The notes under the pieces were generated by a model that saw only the letters and a list, made by a program, of their open reading frames with translations, had not been told where the DNA came from and did no database searches. Below are positions 17,450 to 24,668 of a stretch of DNA of 64,000 nucleotides, one piece after another (position 1 is the first letter of the stretch; every line of letters begins with the position of its first letter). The position numbers and the translations under genes were made by a program. Origin of the DNA: Rhodothermales bacterium (GTDB lineage Bacteria; Bacteroidota; Rhodothermia; Rhodothermales; JAHQVL01); the NCBI GenBank assembly GCA_041391505.1, contig JAWKNW010000017.1, positions 1 through 64,000 of the forward strand, in the 5' to 3' direction.

Positions 17450-17500
17450 AAAAAAAGAGACCTCCAAAAGATGCGTTTGCGTCATCTTTCGAAGGTCTCT
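17450..17500 (-). terminator. Rho-independent terminator of the hibernation factor gene
   Basis: On the minus strand the arms AGAGACCTTCGAAAGATG and CATCTTTTGGAGGTCTCT pair with few mismatches around a nine-base loop and are followed by a run of seven T. It lies 30 nt after the stop of the hibernation factor gene. Confidence 0.92.
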
Positions 17501-17529
17501 CACAGGCCCTCAGGGGGGAGTCGCCTCGA

Positions 17530-17856
17530 TCAGGTCGTCGTCTTCTGGTGGCGATCCATCAGCCGTTCGCGCCATCGTCTGGCGCGTTTGGTGATCGATT
17601 GTTTGAGACGGGATACCGCGACATTGATGTCATCGGCTTCTTCTTCGAGGAAAAAGTGATCTCCAGGTACCGTAATGTTGGCTTTGGCGCGGAAGATCTG
17701 CCCTTTTTCCTCGTGCCGGGAAAGGAGCAGGTCGATCCGAATCGTCTCCGGGTTGGTTTTGCCAAAGAACCGGAGGGTATCCTCTATCTTCTCGGTGGCG
17801 TACGTACGCAGGTTCTCGGTCAGTCGCATGCCGACCGTCTGAATCGTGATGCCCAT
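17530..17856 (-). CDS. hpf: Ribosome hibernation-promoting factor (HPF/YfiA)
   Basis: A 108-residue protein of the short HPF/YfiA class. The S30AE domain is recognised by IQTVGMRLTENLRTYATEKI at the start, RIDLLLSRHEEKGQIFRAKANI in the middle and DDINVAVSRLKQSITKRARRW towards the end. It binds in the decoding channel of the 30S subunit and silences ribosomes in stationary phase or under stress. The C-terminal dimerisation domain of long HPF is absent. A good Shine-Dalgarno-like AAGAGGAG precedes the ATG. The gene is a single unit with its own terminator, and diverges from a Crp/Fnr-type regulator; stress-dependent control is likely but not shown. Confidence 0.95.
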   Translation of the reverse strand: MGITIQTVGMRLTENLRTYATEKIEDTLRFFGKTNPETIRIDLLLSRHEEKGQIFRAKANITVPGDHFFLEEEADDINVAVSRLKQSITKRARRWRERLMDRHQKTTT

Positions 17857-17886
17857 ATCTTACTCCTCTTGGATTTGATGTGCAGC

Positions 17887-17911
17887 AAAAACGACGAGGC
17901 ATTCGCCTCGT
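17887..17911 (-). promoter_or_regulatory. Hairpin with T-run in the hpf leader
   Basis: A perfect seven-base stem, ACGAGGC and GCCTCGT around a four-base loop, lies 38 nt before the hpf start. On the minus strand it is followed by CG and a short T-run. It resembles a small terminator or attenuator in the leader of hpf. No upstream gene on that strand needs termination here. Confidence 0.4.
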
Positions 17912-17996
17912 TGTGCGACGGGGCCTGATGCCAGGATACGATACGCAGGGTATCGGTCGCATAGGAAGCTTTCACTACGGGTGACGTAGGGGAAAC

Positions 17997-18728
17997 ATGT
18001 ACATTGTATCTTTACCGCCCGTGAGCGACAACGACCTTATTATGCACGGACCAACCGATGAATCCGTTCCCCTCGACGCCCTGCTCGTCGAGCGATTTCC
18101 TTTTCTGAAGGATGCCGCCGACGGACTGCTGGATGCCCTGGTGAGCCAGGGCATTCGAAAACGGCTCGCCCCCGGTGATTTTATCTGTCTCGAGGGGAAT
18201 CAATGCACGTTTCTGCCGTTCGTGCTCGAAGGGCGCGCGCGGGTATACAAGGCCAGCGACGCCGGCCGCGAAATTACCTTGTACCGCATCGAGGCCGGCG
18301 AGAGCTGCGTCCTGACCGCGTCGTGCATCCTGAACCGGATCGCGTTCCCGGCTTTTGCGATCGCCGAGACGTCCGTCGAGGGATTTCTCGTGCCAGCCCC
18401 GGTCTTTCGTTCGTGGATCGACGAATACAGCGCGTGGCGCATGTTCGTTTTCGACCTGTTCGCCCAGCGGTTGTCGAGCATCATCAATGTCGTGGAGGAG
18501 GTGGTCTTCCGCCGGCTCGATGCCCGCCTGGCCACTTTTCTCACAGAGGCCGGCGAGGACCGGGTGGCGATGACGCACGAAGCGATCGCCACGGAACTCG
18601 GCAGCTCGCGCGAGGTGGTCAGCCGGCTGCTCAAGGAGTTTCAGCTGGACGGGCTGGTCGAGCTCGAACGGGGCGTCATCCATCTGGCGGATCGGCAGGG
18701 ATTGCGCCGGCGCGCGCAAAAAATGTAG
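17997..18728 (+). CDS. Crp/Fnr family transcriptional regulator
   Basis: A 243-residue regulator with an N-terminal cyclic-nucleotide-binding fold (FICLEGNQCTFLPFVLEGRARVY, DAGREITLYRIEAGESCVL) and a C-terminal winged helix (THEAIATELGSSREVVSRLLKEFQLDGLVELERGVI). The helix-turn-helix SSREVVSRLLKEF is of the FNR/DNR type. There is no N-terminal four-cysteine iron-sulfur cluster as in FNR; scattered cysteines (FIC, NQC, ESC, TASC) could sense redox or bind metal, which is inference. An internal ATG at residue 16 (MHGPTDES) is a possible alternative start. A dyad resembling its expected binding site lies just after the stop, upstream of the small membrane protein genes. Confidence 0.92.
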   Translation: MYIVSLPPVSDNDLIMHGPTDESVPLDALLVERFPFLKDAADGLLDALVSQGIRKRLAPGDFICLEGNQCTFLPFVLEGRARVYKASDAGREITLYRIEAGESCVLTASCILNRIAFPAFAIAETSVEGFLVPAPVFRSWIDEYSAWRMFVFDLFAQRLSSIINVVEEVVFRRLDARLATFLTEAGEDRVAMTHEAIATELGSSREVVSRLLKEFQLDGLVELERGVIHLADRQGLRRRAQKM

Positions 18729-18733
18729 TCCTT

Positions 18734-18777
18734 GTGACTTTGTCACGGACATTCCGGGTGGAAAGGGTTTAGTTTAG
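18734..18777 (+). promoter_or_regulatory. Possible Crp/Fnr site and Bacteroidota-like -7 element
   Basis: The perfect dyad GTGAC-TTT-GTCAC is at 18734-18746. The sequence TAGTTTAG at 18770-18777 differs by one base from the Bacteroidota -7 consensus TAnnTTTG. If that is the -7 element, transcription starts near 18781 and the dyad is centred at about -41, the position of a class II activator site. No matching -33 element is seen, consistent with activator dependence. Confidence 0.45.
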
Positions 18778-18819
18778 ACCAGCAATCACGAAAGAGCCTG
18801 GTCGTAAAGACGTCAAGCC

Positions 18820-18915
18820 ATGAAACGCGAGACATGGGTAACCCTGGGTAAACTGGCGCTGGTCTGCCTGATCTGCGTCGGCCTCATCGCCGGTCTCGTC
18901 TTTCTCCTTTCCTGA
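18820..18915 (+). CDS. Small single-pass membrane peptide (31 residues)
   Basis: A short open frame of 31 residues, beginning MKRETWVTLGKLAL and ending with VFLLS. Residues 9-30 form one uninterrupted hydrophobic helix with two cysteines (LVCLICVGLIAGLV). The basic N-terminus predicts an N-in orientation. It lies between the Crp/Fnr site and the DUF2892 gene, 35 nt upstream of the latter. The composition of a clean positive-then-hydrophobic peptide in the right strand and place supports coding, but no strong Shine-Dalgarno sequence is visible and no family is recognised. Confidence 0.5.
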   Translation: MKRETWVTLGKLALVCLICVGLIAGLVFLLS

Positions 18916-18950
18916 CACACCCACCAAACGCAATCCTTGAGGTAACCGCC

Positions 18951-19160
18951 ATGAAAAAGAATATGGGAACCATCGATCGTGCCGTCCGGGTCGTCGTGGC
19001 CGTCGTCATCGGCATTCTGTACTTCACGAACCAGATCACCGGCACCCCGGCGATCATTCTGGGCATCCTGGCCATCGTTTTTCTGCTGACGAGCCTGGTC
19101 AGCACGTGCCCGCTTTATCTGCCCTTCGGATTGTCGACCCGCGGCAAGGAAGTAGCCTGA
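18951..19160 (+). CDS. DUF2892 family small membrane protein
   Basis: A 69-residue inner-membrane protein. It matches the DUF2892/YgaP-like transmembrane family: MKKNMGTIDRAVRVVVAVVIGILYF, then the second helix PAIILGILAIVFLLTSLVSTCPLYLPFGLSTRG. The CPLYLPFG ending is the family signature. The module occurs alone or fused to rhodaneses, as in E. coli YgaP; a separate rhodanese-like gene lies 1 kb downstream here, which fits a sulfur or redox role. A GAGGTAA ribosome-binding site precedes the ATG. Probably cotranscribed with the 31-residue peptide upstream and under the Crp/Fnr-like site. Confidence 0.9.
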   Translation: MKKNMGTIDRAVRVVVAVVIGILYFTNQITGTPAIILGILAIVFLLTSLVSTCPLYLPFGLSTRGKEVA

Positions 19161-19189
19161 CGCCGGCTGACGGGCTTTTCGATGGACGC

Positions 19190-19263
19190 GCTGCGGTCCG
19201 TGACGCGCGCCGGGCCGGAATCCATGCCGGACTCCGGGCCCCGCGCGTCGCGGACCGCGCAGC
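19190..19263. repeat. Large imperfect inverted repeat
   Basis: The arms GCTGCGGTCCGTGACGCGC and GCGCGTCGCGGACCGCGCAGC pair over about 19 bases with one mismatch and a two-base bulge, and an inner GGGCC/GGCCC pair extends the stem. It fills the gap between the DUF2892 gene and the fatty acid hydroxylase gene. There is no T-run, so it may act as an attenuator or mRNA-stability element rather than a simple terminator. Confidence 0.7.
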
Positions 19264-19275
19264 CATAACGTGTGC

Positions 19276-20166
19276 ATGCAACATTATCTGGATCTTATCG
19301 CGGAGGGGTACGCCGGCTACGCGCGCTACCTCTGGTATGAAATCACCCATCCGCACTGGACGAACTACTTCTACTGGCTGATCGGCGTGTCGGCCGTGTT
19401 TTTTCTGGTGGAGATCGTGCGCCCCTGGCGGAAGGATCAGGCCCGTTTCCGGAAGGATTTCTGGCTCGATTTCTTCTACATGTTCTTTAATTTTTTCTTC
19501 TTTTCGCTGATCGTCTACAACGCCGCTTCCCAGCTGTTCGTCGAGCTCTTCAACGATGCGCTGGGGCTCTTCGGGATCCGGAATATCGTGGCGATCCACC
19601 TGGATAGCTGGCCTGTATGGGGTCAGTTGTTCACCCTGTTCGTCGTGCGCGATTTCATCCAGTGGAACGTGCACCGCCTGCTGCACAGCGTCCCGTGGCT
19701 CTGGGAATTCCACAAGGTGCACCATTCCGTGGAGGAGATGGGCTTCGCGGCGCATCTTCGGTTTCACTGGATGGAGAACGTGGTGTACCGGGTGATCGAG
19801 TACATCCCGCTGGGCATGATCGGGTTCGGGATCGACGACTTCTTCGTGGTGCACATCTTCACGCTGGTCGTCGGGCATTTTAATCATTCCAACTTCAAGC
19901 TGAGGCTGGGGCCGCTGAAGTATATTCTGAACAACCCGCAGATGCACATCTGGCACCACGCGCGGGTCTGGCCGGAGGCGCACGCCACCGGCGTCAATTT
20001 CGGCTTGACTCTCAGTGTCTGGGACTATTTATTTAAAACGGACTACATCCCCCATGACGGGAGAGACATCGAGCTAGGATTCGAAGGACTGGAGTCCTTC
20101 CCCAAAACATTCGTCTCTCAAAATCTGCACGGCCTCCCGTTGCGACGCACCGGCAAGAAACGCTAG
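19276..20166 (+). CDS. Sterol desaturase/fatty acid hydroxylase family protein
   Basis: A 296-residue integral membrane di-iron enzyme. The histidine clusters are all present: HRLLH (HxxxH type), HKVHH (HxxHH), HFNHSNF and HIWHH. Several hydrophobic helices surround them, for example YWLIGVSAVFFLVEIV and FFYMFFNFFFFSLIVY. The family hydroxylates or desaturates lipid chains and sterols using oxygen; the substrate here is unknown, with carotenoid or fatty acid both possible. An in-frame GTG at 19270 gives two extra residues. A large hairpin separates it from the DUF2892 gene, while the rhodanese-like gene follows 17 nt downstream and is probably cotranscribed. Confidence 0.92.
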   Translation: MQHYLDLIAEGYAGYARYLWYEITHPHWTNYFYWLIGVSAVFFLVEIVRPWRKDQARFRKDFWLDFFYMFFNFFFFSLIVYNAASQLFVELFNDALGLFGIRNIVAIHLDSWPVWGQLFTLFVVRDFIQWNVHRLLHSVPWLWEFHKVHHSVEEMGFAAHLRFHWMENVVYRVIEYIPLGMIGFGIDDFFVVHIFTLVVGHFNHSNFKLRLGPLKYILNNPQMHIWHHARVWPEAHATGVNFGLTLSVWDYLFKTDYIPHDGRDIELGFEGLESFPKTFVSQNLHGLPLRRTGKKR

Positions 20167-20183
20167 GTGCGGCTCATCACCCT

Positions 20184-20624
20184 ATGCGATCAAGGATATT
20201 TCGGGTTCTGCGCGTCACCACCGTGCTTACCCGCAGGCGTTTGTTTGTGCTAACGCTTGCCCTGCTATGTGCTGGCCTCGCGCTGGTCATCTACTGGCGC
20301 GGTACGGCCCTCACGGTCACGCCGGCCATGCTCGACGGGGCGCTCCGCTCGGAGTCGTCCCCGACGCTCATCGATGTGCGCACCGGGTACGAGTACGCCC
20401 GCGGGCACATCCCCAACGCCATCAGCATCCCCCTCCACGTCCTGCTCACCCGGTACGACGAACTGGCGATCGCGCCGGACAAGCCGGTGGTCGTCTATTG
20501 CGGCCACGGCCCCCGCGCGTGCATCGCGTCGTTCGTGCTCCAGTTGGTCGGGTTCGAGCAGGTGTACGTGCTGAAGGGACAGATCACGGGATGGCGCGAC
20601 GCCGGCCTGCCGCTGTCGAGTTGA
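20184..20624 (+). CDS. Membrane-anchored rhodanese-like protein
   Basis: A 146-residue protein with an N-terminal membrane anchor (LFVLTLALLCAGLALVIYW) and one rhodanese domain. Family words are visible: TLIDVRTGYEYARGHIPNAISIPLHVL and, at the active site, VVVYCGHGPRACIASFVL with the catalytic cysteine in the loop CGHGPRA. It should act on the periplasmic face in sulfur transfer or persulfide handling. It follows the fatty acid hydroxylase gene by 17 nt, and a DUF2892 protein, the usual partner of rhodaneses, is encoded a little upstream. Confidence 0.9.
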   Translation: MRSRIFRVLRVTTVLTRRRLFVLTLALLCAGLALVIYWRGTALTVTPAMLDGALRSESSPTLIDVRTGYEYARGHIPNAISIPLHVLLTRYDELAIAPDKPVVVYCGHGPRACIASFVLQLVGFEQVYVLKGQITGWRDAGLPLSS

Positions 20625-20998
20625 GGCGCTCCGTAGCTTTTTGCGGAGTCTTAACAGTAGATGCGCTATCTTGGCGGCAATGCTCGGAGTCCGGATCGTT
20701 CTTTTTGCGCGATTTTCCGCCCTGACGCGCGTCCTGGCGGCATGCCGAATGATGAGAAGAGGGATGTTGTCAGGGGCCGTGCATTCGGTTCGCTTCGGTC
20801 GGATGCGGGCGAAAAGCGCTGATTTTGCACGAATGCACGGCGGCGATCGACGGGGCTCCCCCACCCGCGCCGGTCCGCCGGCTTCCGTCGAGCGAGCGCC
20901 TTTTGACTCCTGAACACTTCGCTCTATATTTTGCGCTGAGAAAGAATCGTTCCGTCAGATACCCTGATTCTTTATACCCTTCAGCATCGATGGGAGGT
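20625..20998. other. Intergenic region without a credible gene
   Basis: This stretch of 374 nt between the rhodanese and cysteine synthase genes shows no convincing coding frame. It contains a probable promoter at 20902-20933 and otherwise nothing I can assign. Confidence 0.6.
20902..20933 (+). promoter_or_regulatory. Bacteroidota-type promoter of cysteine synthase
   Basis: A TTTG at 20902-20905, a 19-nt spacer and TATATTTTG at 20925-20933 match the Bacteroidota -33/-7 pattern (TTTG, 19-21 nt, TAnnTTTG) with one extra T. The predicted start is near 20940, giving a leader of about 60 nt. Confidence 0.5.
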
Positions 20999-21991
20999 AT
21001 GAACGTGTCTCGCTCGGTTATGTCTGCTTTGCCTGATCACACCACGGACGTCATCGCCCCGGTGTCGGCTGCAACGTCGTTGCTGACGTGCACGCAACTT
21101 CCCCCCATCTCCCATATCGGTAATACACCGCTCATCCGGTTGCGCAAAGTGACCGAAGGGCTGCCGGAGCGCGTGGCGGTCTACGCCAAAGCCGAACACC
21201 TCAACCCGAGCGGGTCCGTCAAGGATCGCACGGCGCTGCAGATCATCGTCGAGGCCATCCGCTCGGGCGAGTTGCACCCGGGCAAGACGCTCATCGATTC
21301 GACCAGCGGCAACACCGGCATCTCCTATGCGATGATCGGCGCCGCGCTCGGCATCCCGGTCGAAATCGCCATGCCGGAGAACGCCTCGGAAGAACGCAAG
21401 CAAACGCTCCAGTCGTACGGCGCCCGGCTCACCCTCACGGATCCGGCGCTGGGTTCGGACGGCGCGCAATGTTACGTGCGGGACAAGCTGGCCGAGGATG
21501 CGGATGGGTATTTTTATGCGGACCAGTACAACAACGACGCCAACTGGCGCGCGCACTACGCCGGCACCGGGCACGAGATCATCGAACAAACCCACGGCCG
21601 GGTGACGCATTTTGTCGCCGGCGTCGGGACGACGGGCACCTTCGTGGGCGCCACGCGGCGGCTCAAGGCGTATAACAGCGCCATCGTGTGCTCCGCCCTG
21701 CAGCCGGACAATCCGCATCACGTGCTGAAAGGCCTGCGCCACATGGAAACGGCCCTCGTGCCCGGCATCTACGACGCGAGCCTCTCCGATCTGGACCTGC
21801 GGTGCAGCAACGATGAGGCGTTCGAGATGACGCGCCGGCTGGCGCGCGAGGAAGGGCTCCTCGTCGGGATCTCGGCCGGCGCCAACGTGGCGGCCTCGAT
21901 CAAGCTCGCCCAGCAGTTGACCGAAGGCACGGTAGTGACCATCCTGTGCGACAGCGGCAACCGCTACCTCAGCCAGTCCTTCTGGGTATAG
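20999..21991 (+). CDS. cysM: Cysteine synthase, CysM type
   Basis: A PLP-dependent O-acetylserine sulfhydrylase of about 330 residues. The PLP lysine is in NPSGSVKDRTALQ, the phosphate and substrate loops in DSTSGNTGISYA and GVGTTGTFVG, and the C-terminal SGNRYLSQSF motif is present. The DQYNNDANWRAHYAGTGHEI segment is closer to CysM than CysK. It makes L-cysteine from O-acetylserine and sulfide or thiosulfate. The start is not certain: GGGAGG at 20992-20997 is ideally spaced for a GTG at 21005, while ATGs at 20990, 20999 and 21020 are also in frame. PlsC follows 45 nt downstream. Confidence 0.94.
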   Translation: MNVSRSVMSALPDHTTDVIAPVSAATSLLTCTQLPPISHIGNTPLIRLRKVTEGLPERVAVYAKAEHLNPSGSVKDRTALQIIVEAIRSGELHPGKTLIDSTSGNTGISYAMIGAALGIPVEIAMPENASEERKQTLQSYGARLTLTDPALGSDGAQCYVRDKLAEDADGYFYADQYNNDANWRAHYAGTGHEIIEQTHGRVTHFVAGVGTTGTFVGATRRLKAYNSAIVCSALQPDNPHHVLKGLRHMETALVPGIYDASLSDLDLRCSNDEAFEMTRRLAREEGLLVGISAGANVAASIKLAQQLTEGTVVTILCDSGNRYLSQSFWV

Positions 21992-22036
21992 ACGCTACCC
22001 CACCGCCCCATCTCCTGAGACAGCCGGCTGCCCGTC

Positions 22037-22765
22037 ATGCTCGACCGCCTGTTCACATTCCTGTTTTTTATCTATTTCATCGTGACGGCCGTCACCTGCG
22101 TCCTCATCGCGGTCGTGATCCGCATCGTGACGCAGCCCTTCGACCCGCGCCTGATCGTCCTGCACAAGTTCGCGTCCTTCTGGGCATCCCTCTACATCTG
22201 GGGCATGCCGGCGTGGAAGGTCGTCGTCGTCGGGCGCGAGAAGATCGACCAGAAAGCCACCTACGTCATCGTGTCGAATCACCAGTCGCTGATCGACATC
22301 CTCGCGGGCTATATGATCTACACCCATTTCAAATGGGTCGCCAAGGCCGAACTCTTCAAGGTCCCGTTCGTGGGGTGGAACATGATGCTCAATCGCCACG
22401 TGAAGCTGAAACGGGGCGACCGCCAGGGCATCGTGGACATGATGAAGGCCGCCGGCGCGCATCTGGAGCAGGGCAGCAGCGTGTACATCTTTCCGGAAGG
22501 GACGCGTTCGACCACCGGCGAGATGCAGCCGTTCAAATCGGGAGCGTTCGCCCTCGCCAAACGGGCGCAGGTCGCCATCCTGCCCGTCGCCATCATCGGC
22601 AGCAAGGATGCGCTCCCCAAAGGGCGCCTCTCCATCAGCGGACGGCACATCATCTACGTGCGGGTGCTCAACCCCATTCCGTACGAGACATTCGCCGACG
22701 AGGACGTCAAGACGCTCACCGAGCGGGTGCACGACCTCATCGAAGCCGCCGTGCGGGCCGGCTGA
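22037..22765 (+). CDS. plsC: 1-acyl-sn-glycerol-3-phosphate acyltransferase
   Basis: A 242-residue membrane-bound acyltransferase that adds the second acyl chain to lysophosphatidate in phospholipid synthesis. An N-terminal helix (FTFLFFIYFIVTAVTCVLIAVVI) anchors it. The catalytic HX4D motif is NHQSLIDI at about residues 81-88, followed by FKWVAKAELFKVPFVGW and the acyl-acceptor motif FPEGTRSTTGEMQPFKSGAF. Length is typical for PlsC. It follows the cysteine synthase gene in the same direction and converges with a small membrane protein gene, their ends 7 nt apart. Confidence 0.95.
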   Translation: MLDRLFTFLFFIYFIVTAVTCVLIAVVIRIVTQPFDPRLIVLHKFASFWASLYIWGMPAWKVVVVGREKIDQKATYVIVSNHQSLIDILAGYMIYTHFKWVAKAELFKVPFVGWNMMLNRHVKLKRGDRQGIVDMMKAAGAHLEQGSSVYIFPEGTRSTTGEMQPFKSGAFALAKRAQVAILPVAIIGSKDALPKGRLSISGRHIIYVRVLNPIPYETFADEDVKTLTERVHDLIEAAVRAG

Positions 22766-22772
22766 TCCGCGC

Positions 22773-23033
22773 TCAGAACGAGGCGAATGCCTGTTTCTGA
22801 TAGGCGTCGACGCTGAGCGGCGCTGCGGCGGTGGTCGGATCCACCTGGGCCGGAACCGTAGCCTGAGCACGGTACACGGGCTTGACGGGCGGATCGTAAT
22901 AAATTTCGGGTGTCAGGCCACTCGCCAGTCGAACGACGAGGAAAAAGAAAAGCACGACGCAGATGCAAACGATAAAGACGAAATATCGAAGCGCACCCGT
23001 CGATGCGGCACTTGAGTTATCTACTAGTGTCAT
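22773..23033 (-). CDS. Small membrane protein of unknown function
   Basis: An 86-residue protein with one strong hydrophobic helix (YFVFIVCICVVLFFFLVVRLASGL) after a polar 16-residue N-terminus. The C-terminal half is proline- and alanine-rich (EIYYDPPVKPVYRAQATVPAQVDPTTAAAPLS) and probably extends outside the membrane. No family is recognised. The one-helix layout with an ordered tail makes it a plausible gene. It stands alone on the minus strand. Confidence 0.65.
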   Translation of the reverse strand: MTLVDNSSAASTGALRYFVFIVCICVVLFFFLVVRLASGLTPEIYYDPPVKPVYRAQATVPAQVDPTTAAAPLSVDAYQKQAFASF

Positions 23034-23340
23034 GTAGGTCTGTACTTACTTCACTTCCGGCCACAGGTGGCGCAGCCAGCATTCAGGCGGTGTTTCAGGG
23101 GACACGCCAGGGGTAGTACGAGCCGGGGTGGCATCGCGTAAACAAGGTAGGGAAATGCCTGCCACGCCAGCGAGTCGTTTCGGGTATCCGAGAACGCGTC
23201 ATTGGCACACGATATGGCGGACCCATGCGCCATTTCTACGCTGCCCCAGGTAGGAGGTGGAGGGGTCAAGGTTTGAGGATCAAGGTTTAAGGCACCCTTC
23301 CCTTAAACCTTGATCCTCAAACCTCGAACTCCTACCCCCC
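23034..23340. other. Intergenic region with a repeat copy
   Basis: No convincing gene is seen in these 307 nt. The region ends in the repeat element at 23264-23327, just before the stop of the FabD gene. Confidence 0.6.
23264..23327. repeat. Intergenic inverted repeat, AAGGTTTGAGG family copy 2
   Basis: The best-preserved copy of the family: arms of about 24 bases (AAGGTTTGAGGATCAAGG and onward, then its complement) are almost perfectly inverted around a spacer of about nine bases. It lies 14 nt after the FabD gene end, read on the minus strand, and could act as its terminator, although there is no clear T-run. Confidence 0.88.
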
Positions 23341-24609
23341 TCAGTCAACACGGTCTTGCAGTGCCTGGATCATCGGTTTGCCGAGCAGAGGGGCGGCGTC
23401 ACCGCCGACGGTGAGGTAGGGTTCGGGTTTGGCCGGCGCATCGCTCGCGGCCAGTTTCGCGACTTCCGCTGCGTTTTCCTCGGCCGATTCGAGCTGCAGG
23501 GCGATGGAGCGGTTGTCGACCGCCCTCGCGCCCGCGGTCAGCGCCTTGTAGGCCTCGTCGGTCGGTACCCCGTTGCGGAGCGGGAGGTGGAGCACGGCGT
23601 CGCCGGCGGGCTGCGGCGCTTCGAGCAGGGCGAGCCGCTGCATCGACCGGGCCGCGTCCTCGATGGTTTCCACGTTGATGGCCGGGAAATAGAGCCCGTG
23701 CCGGTCGACCCCCTGGAACGCCCGTTTGGTGATGCTCTGCAGGTTGGGGCGTTTGCTGGCCGGCCCATCCCCCTTTCCGATGCCGCCGCCGAACTCGAAT
23801 ACGATGTTGACGCCGTCGGTGATGGCGCGCTGGACGCTCCAGATCCACTTGACCGGGTTGAAGAGCTGGAAAAACAGGTACGCCTTGATCTTGGACGGGT
23901 CTTCCTCGTGGTATTCGCCCGTGTAGTTGGACAACACGCGGCACGCCGGCGACTTGATGTCCGCCGCGTTGAGCGCTGGCCGGAACGCCTCGGCGGCCGT
24001 GATCATCAGGTACGTATGGAACGCGCCTTCCGTGTTGAGGGGGATGCCCTTCACGCCGAGGCTCTCGGCATAGGTTTGCAGCGCCTCCAGGTCTTCCTCG
24101 GTCCCTCCCACGACGGTTTGCTCGGGCAGGTTGCACCCGCCGATGCCGCAATAAAACCGGTCCGCGAAGCCGCGTACGGTATCGAGTTCCAGTTTGAAGG
24201 CCACCATTTTGCCTCGGCCGTATTCGCCCATGAGCTCGCCCCGTTTCTGGACGAGAAGGAGCGCCTGCTCGAACGTCAGCGCGCCCGAGGCGACGAGCGC
24301 CGAATATTCGCCGAGGCTGTGGCCGGCCGCGACGGCGGGGGCGAACGCGCCGTCCGTCAACTCCCGAAACACCTCCATGCAGGCGATGGCGTGCGTCAGC
24401 AACGCCGGCTGCGTGTGGCGGGTGCGCGTCAGCTCTTCGTCGGGCCCCTCGAACGAAAGGCGCGTGATATCGAAGCCGAGGATCTCGTTGGCCTGGCGAT
24501 AGAGGGCGCGGGCCGTCTCGTACCGTTCGCAGAGATCGCTTCCCATGCCCACATATTGCGAGCCCTGTCCGGGAAACGTAAACATGATCTGGGGTTCGTA
24601 AGCAGCCAT
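23341..24609 (-). CDS. fabD: ACP S-malonyltransferase with C-terminal extension
   Basis: A 422-residue acyltransferase, longer than the usual 310. FTFPGQGSQYVGMG opens the domain, the nucleophile serine is in AAGHSLGEYSALVASG, the malonyl-binding arginine is in LLVQKRGELMGEYGRG, and the second catalytic residue, histidine, in NTEGAFHTYLM. It should load malonyl groups on acyl carrier protein for fatty acid synthesis. After about residue 300 it has an extra 110 residues (ending DAAPLLGKPMIQALQDRVD) with low-complexity Ala/Glu segments and no recognised domain. No other fab genes are adjacent, which is unusual. The ATG at 24609 is taken; upstream in-frame sequence crosses an intergenic region. 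Confidence 0.88.
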   Translation of the reverse strand: MAAYEPQIMFTFPGQGSQYVGMGSDLCERYETARALYRQANEILGFDITRLSFEGPDEELTRTRHTQPALLTHAIACMEVFRELTDGAFAPAVAAGHSLGEYSALVASGALTFEQALLLVQKRGELMGEYGRGKMVAFKLELDTVRGFADRFYCGIGGCNLPEQTVVGGTEEDLEALQTYAESLGVKGIPLNTEGAFHTYLMITAAEAFRPALNAADIKSPACRVLSNYTGEYHEEDPSKIKAYLFFQLFNPVKWIWSVQRAITDGVNIVFEFGGGIGKGDGPASKRPNLQSITKRAFQGVDRHGLYFPAINVETIEDAARSMQRLALLEAPQPAGDAVLHLPLRNGVPTDEAYKALTAGARAVDNRSIALQLESAEENAAEVAKLAASDAPAKPEPYLTVGGDAAPLLGKPMIQALQDRVD

Positions 24610-24668
24610 GGGTCGGCGGAGGGTTGGTGGTTGGACGGCGCTAAAGGTACGTCGCGGGCCTCCAACGT

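Noticed and set aside
20641..20913. 90-residue plus-strand frame before cysteine synthase
   Set aside because: No family or ribosome site, and it covers the probable promoter of cysM.
23051..23269. 72-residue minus-strand open frame before the repeat
   Set aside because: No family, no hydrophobic pattern and no ribosome site; it runs into the repeat arm.
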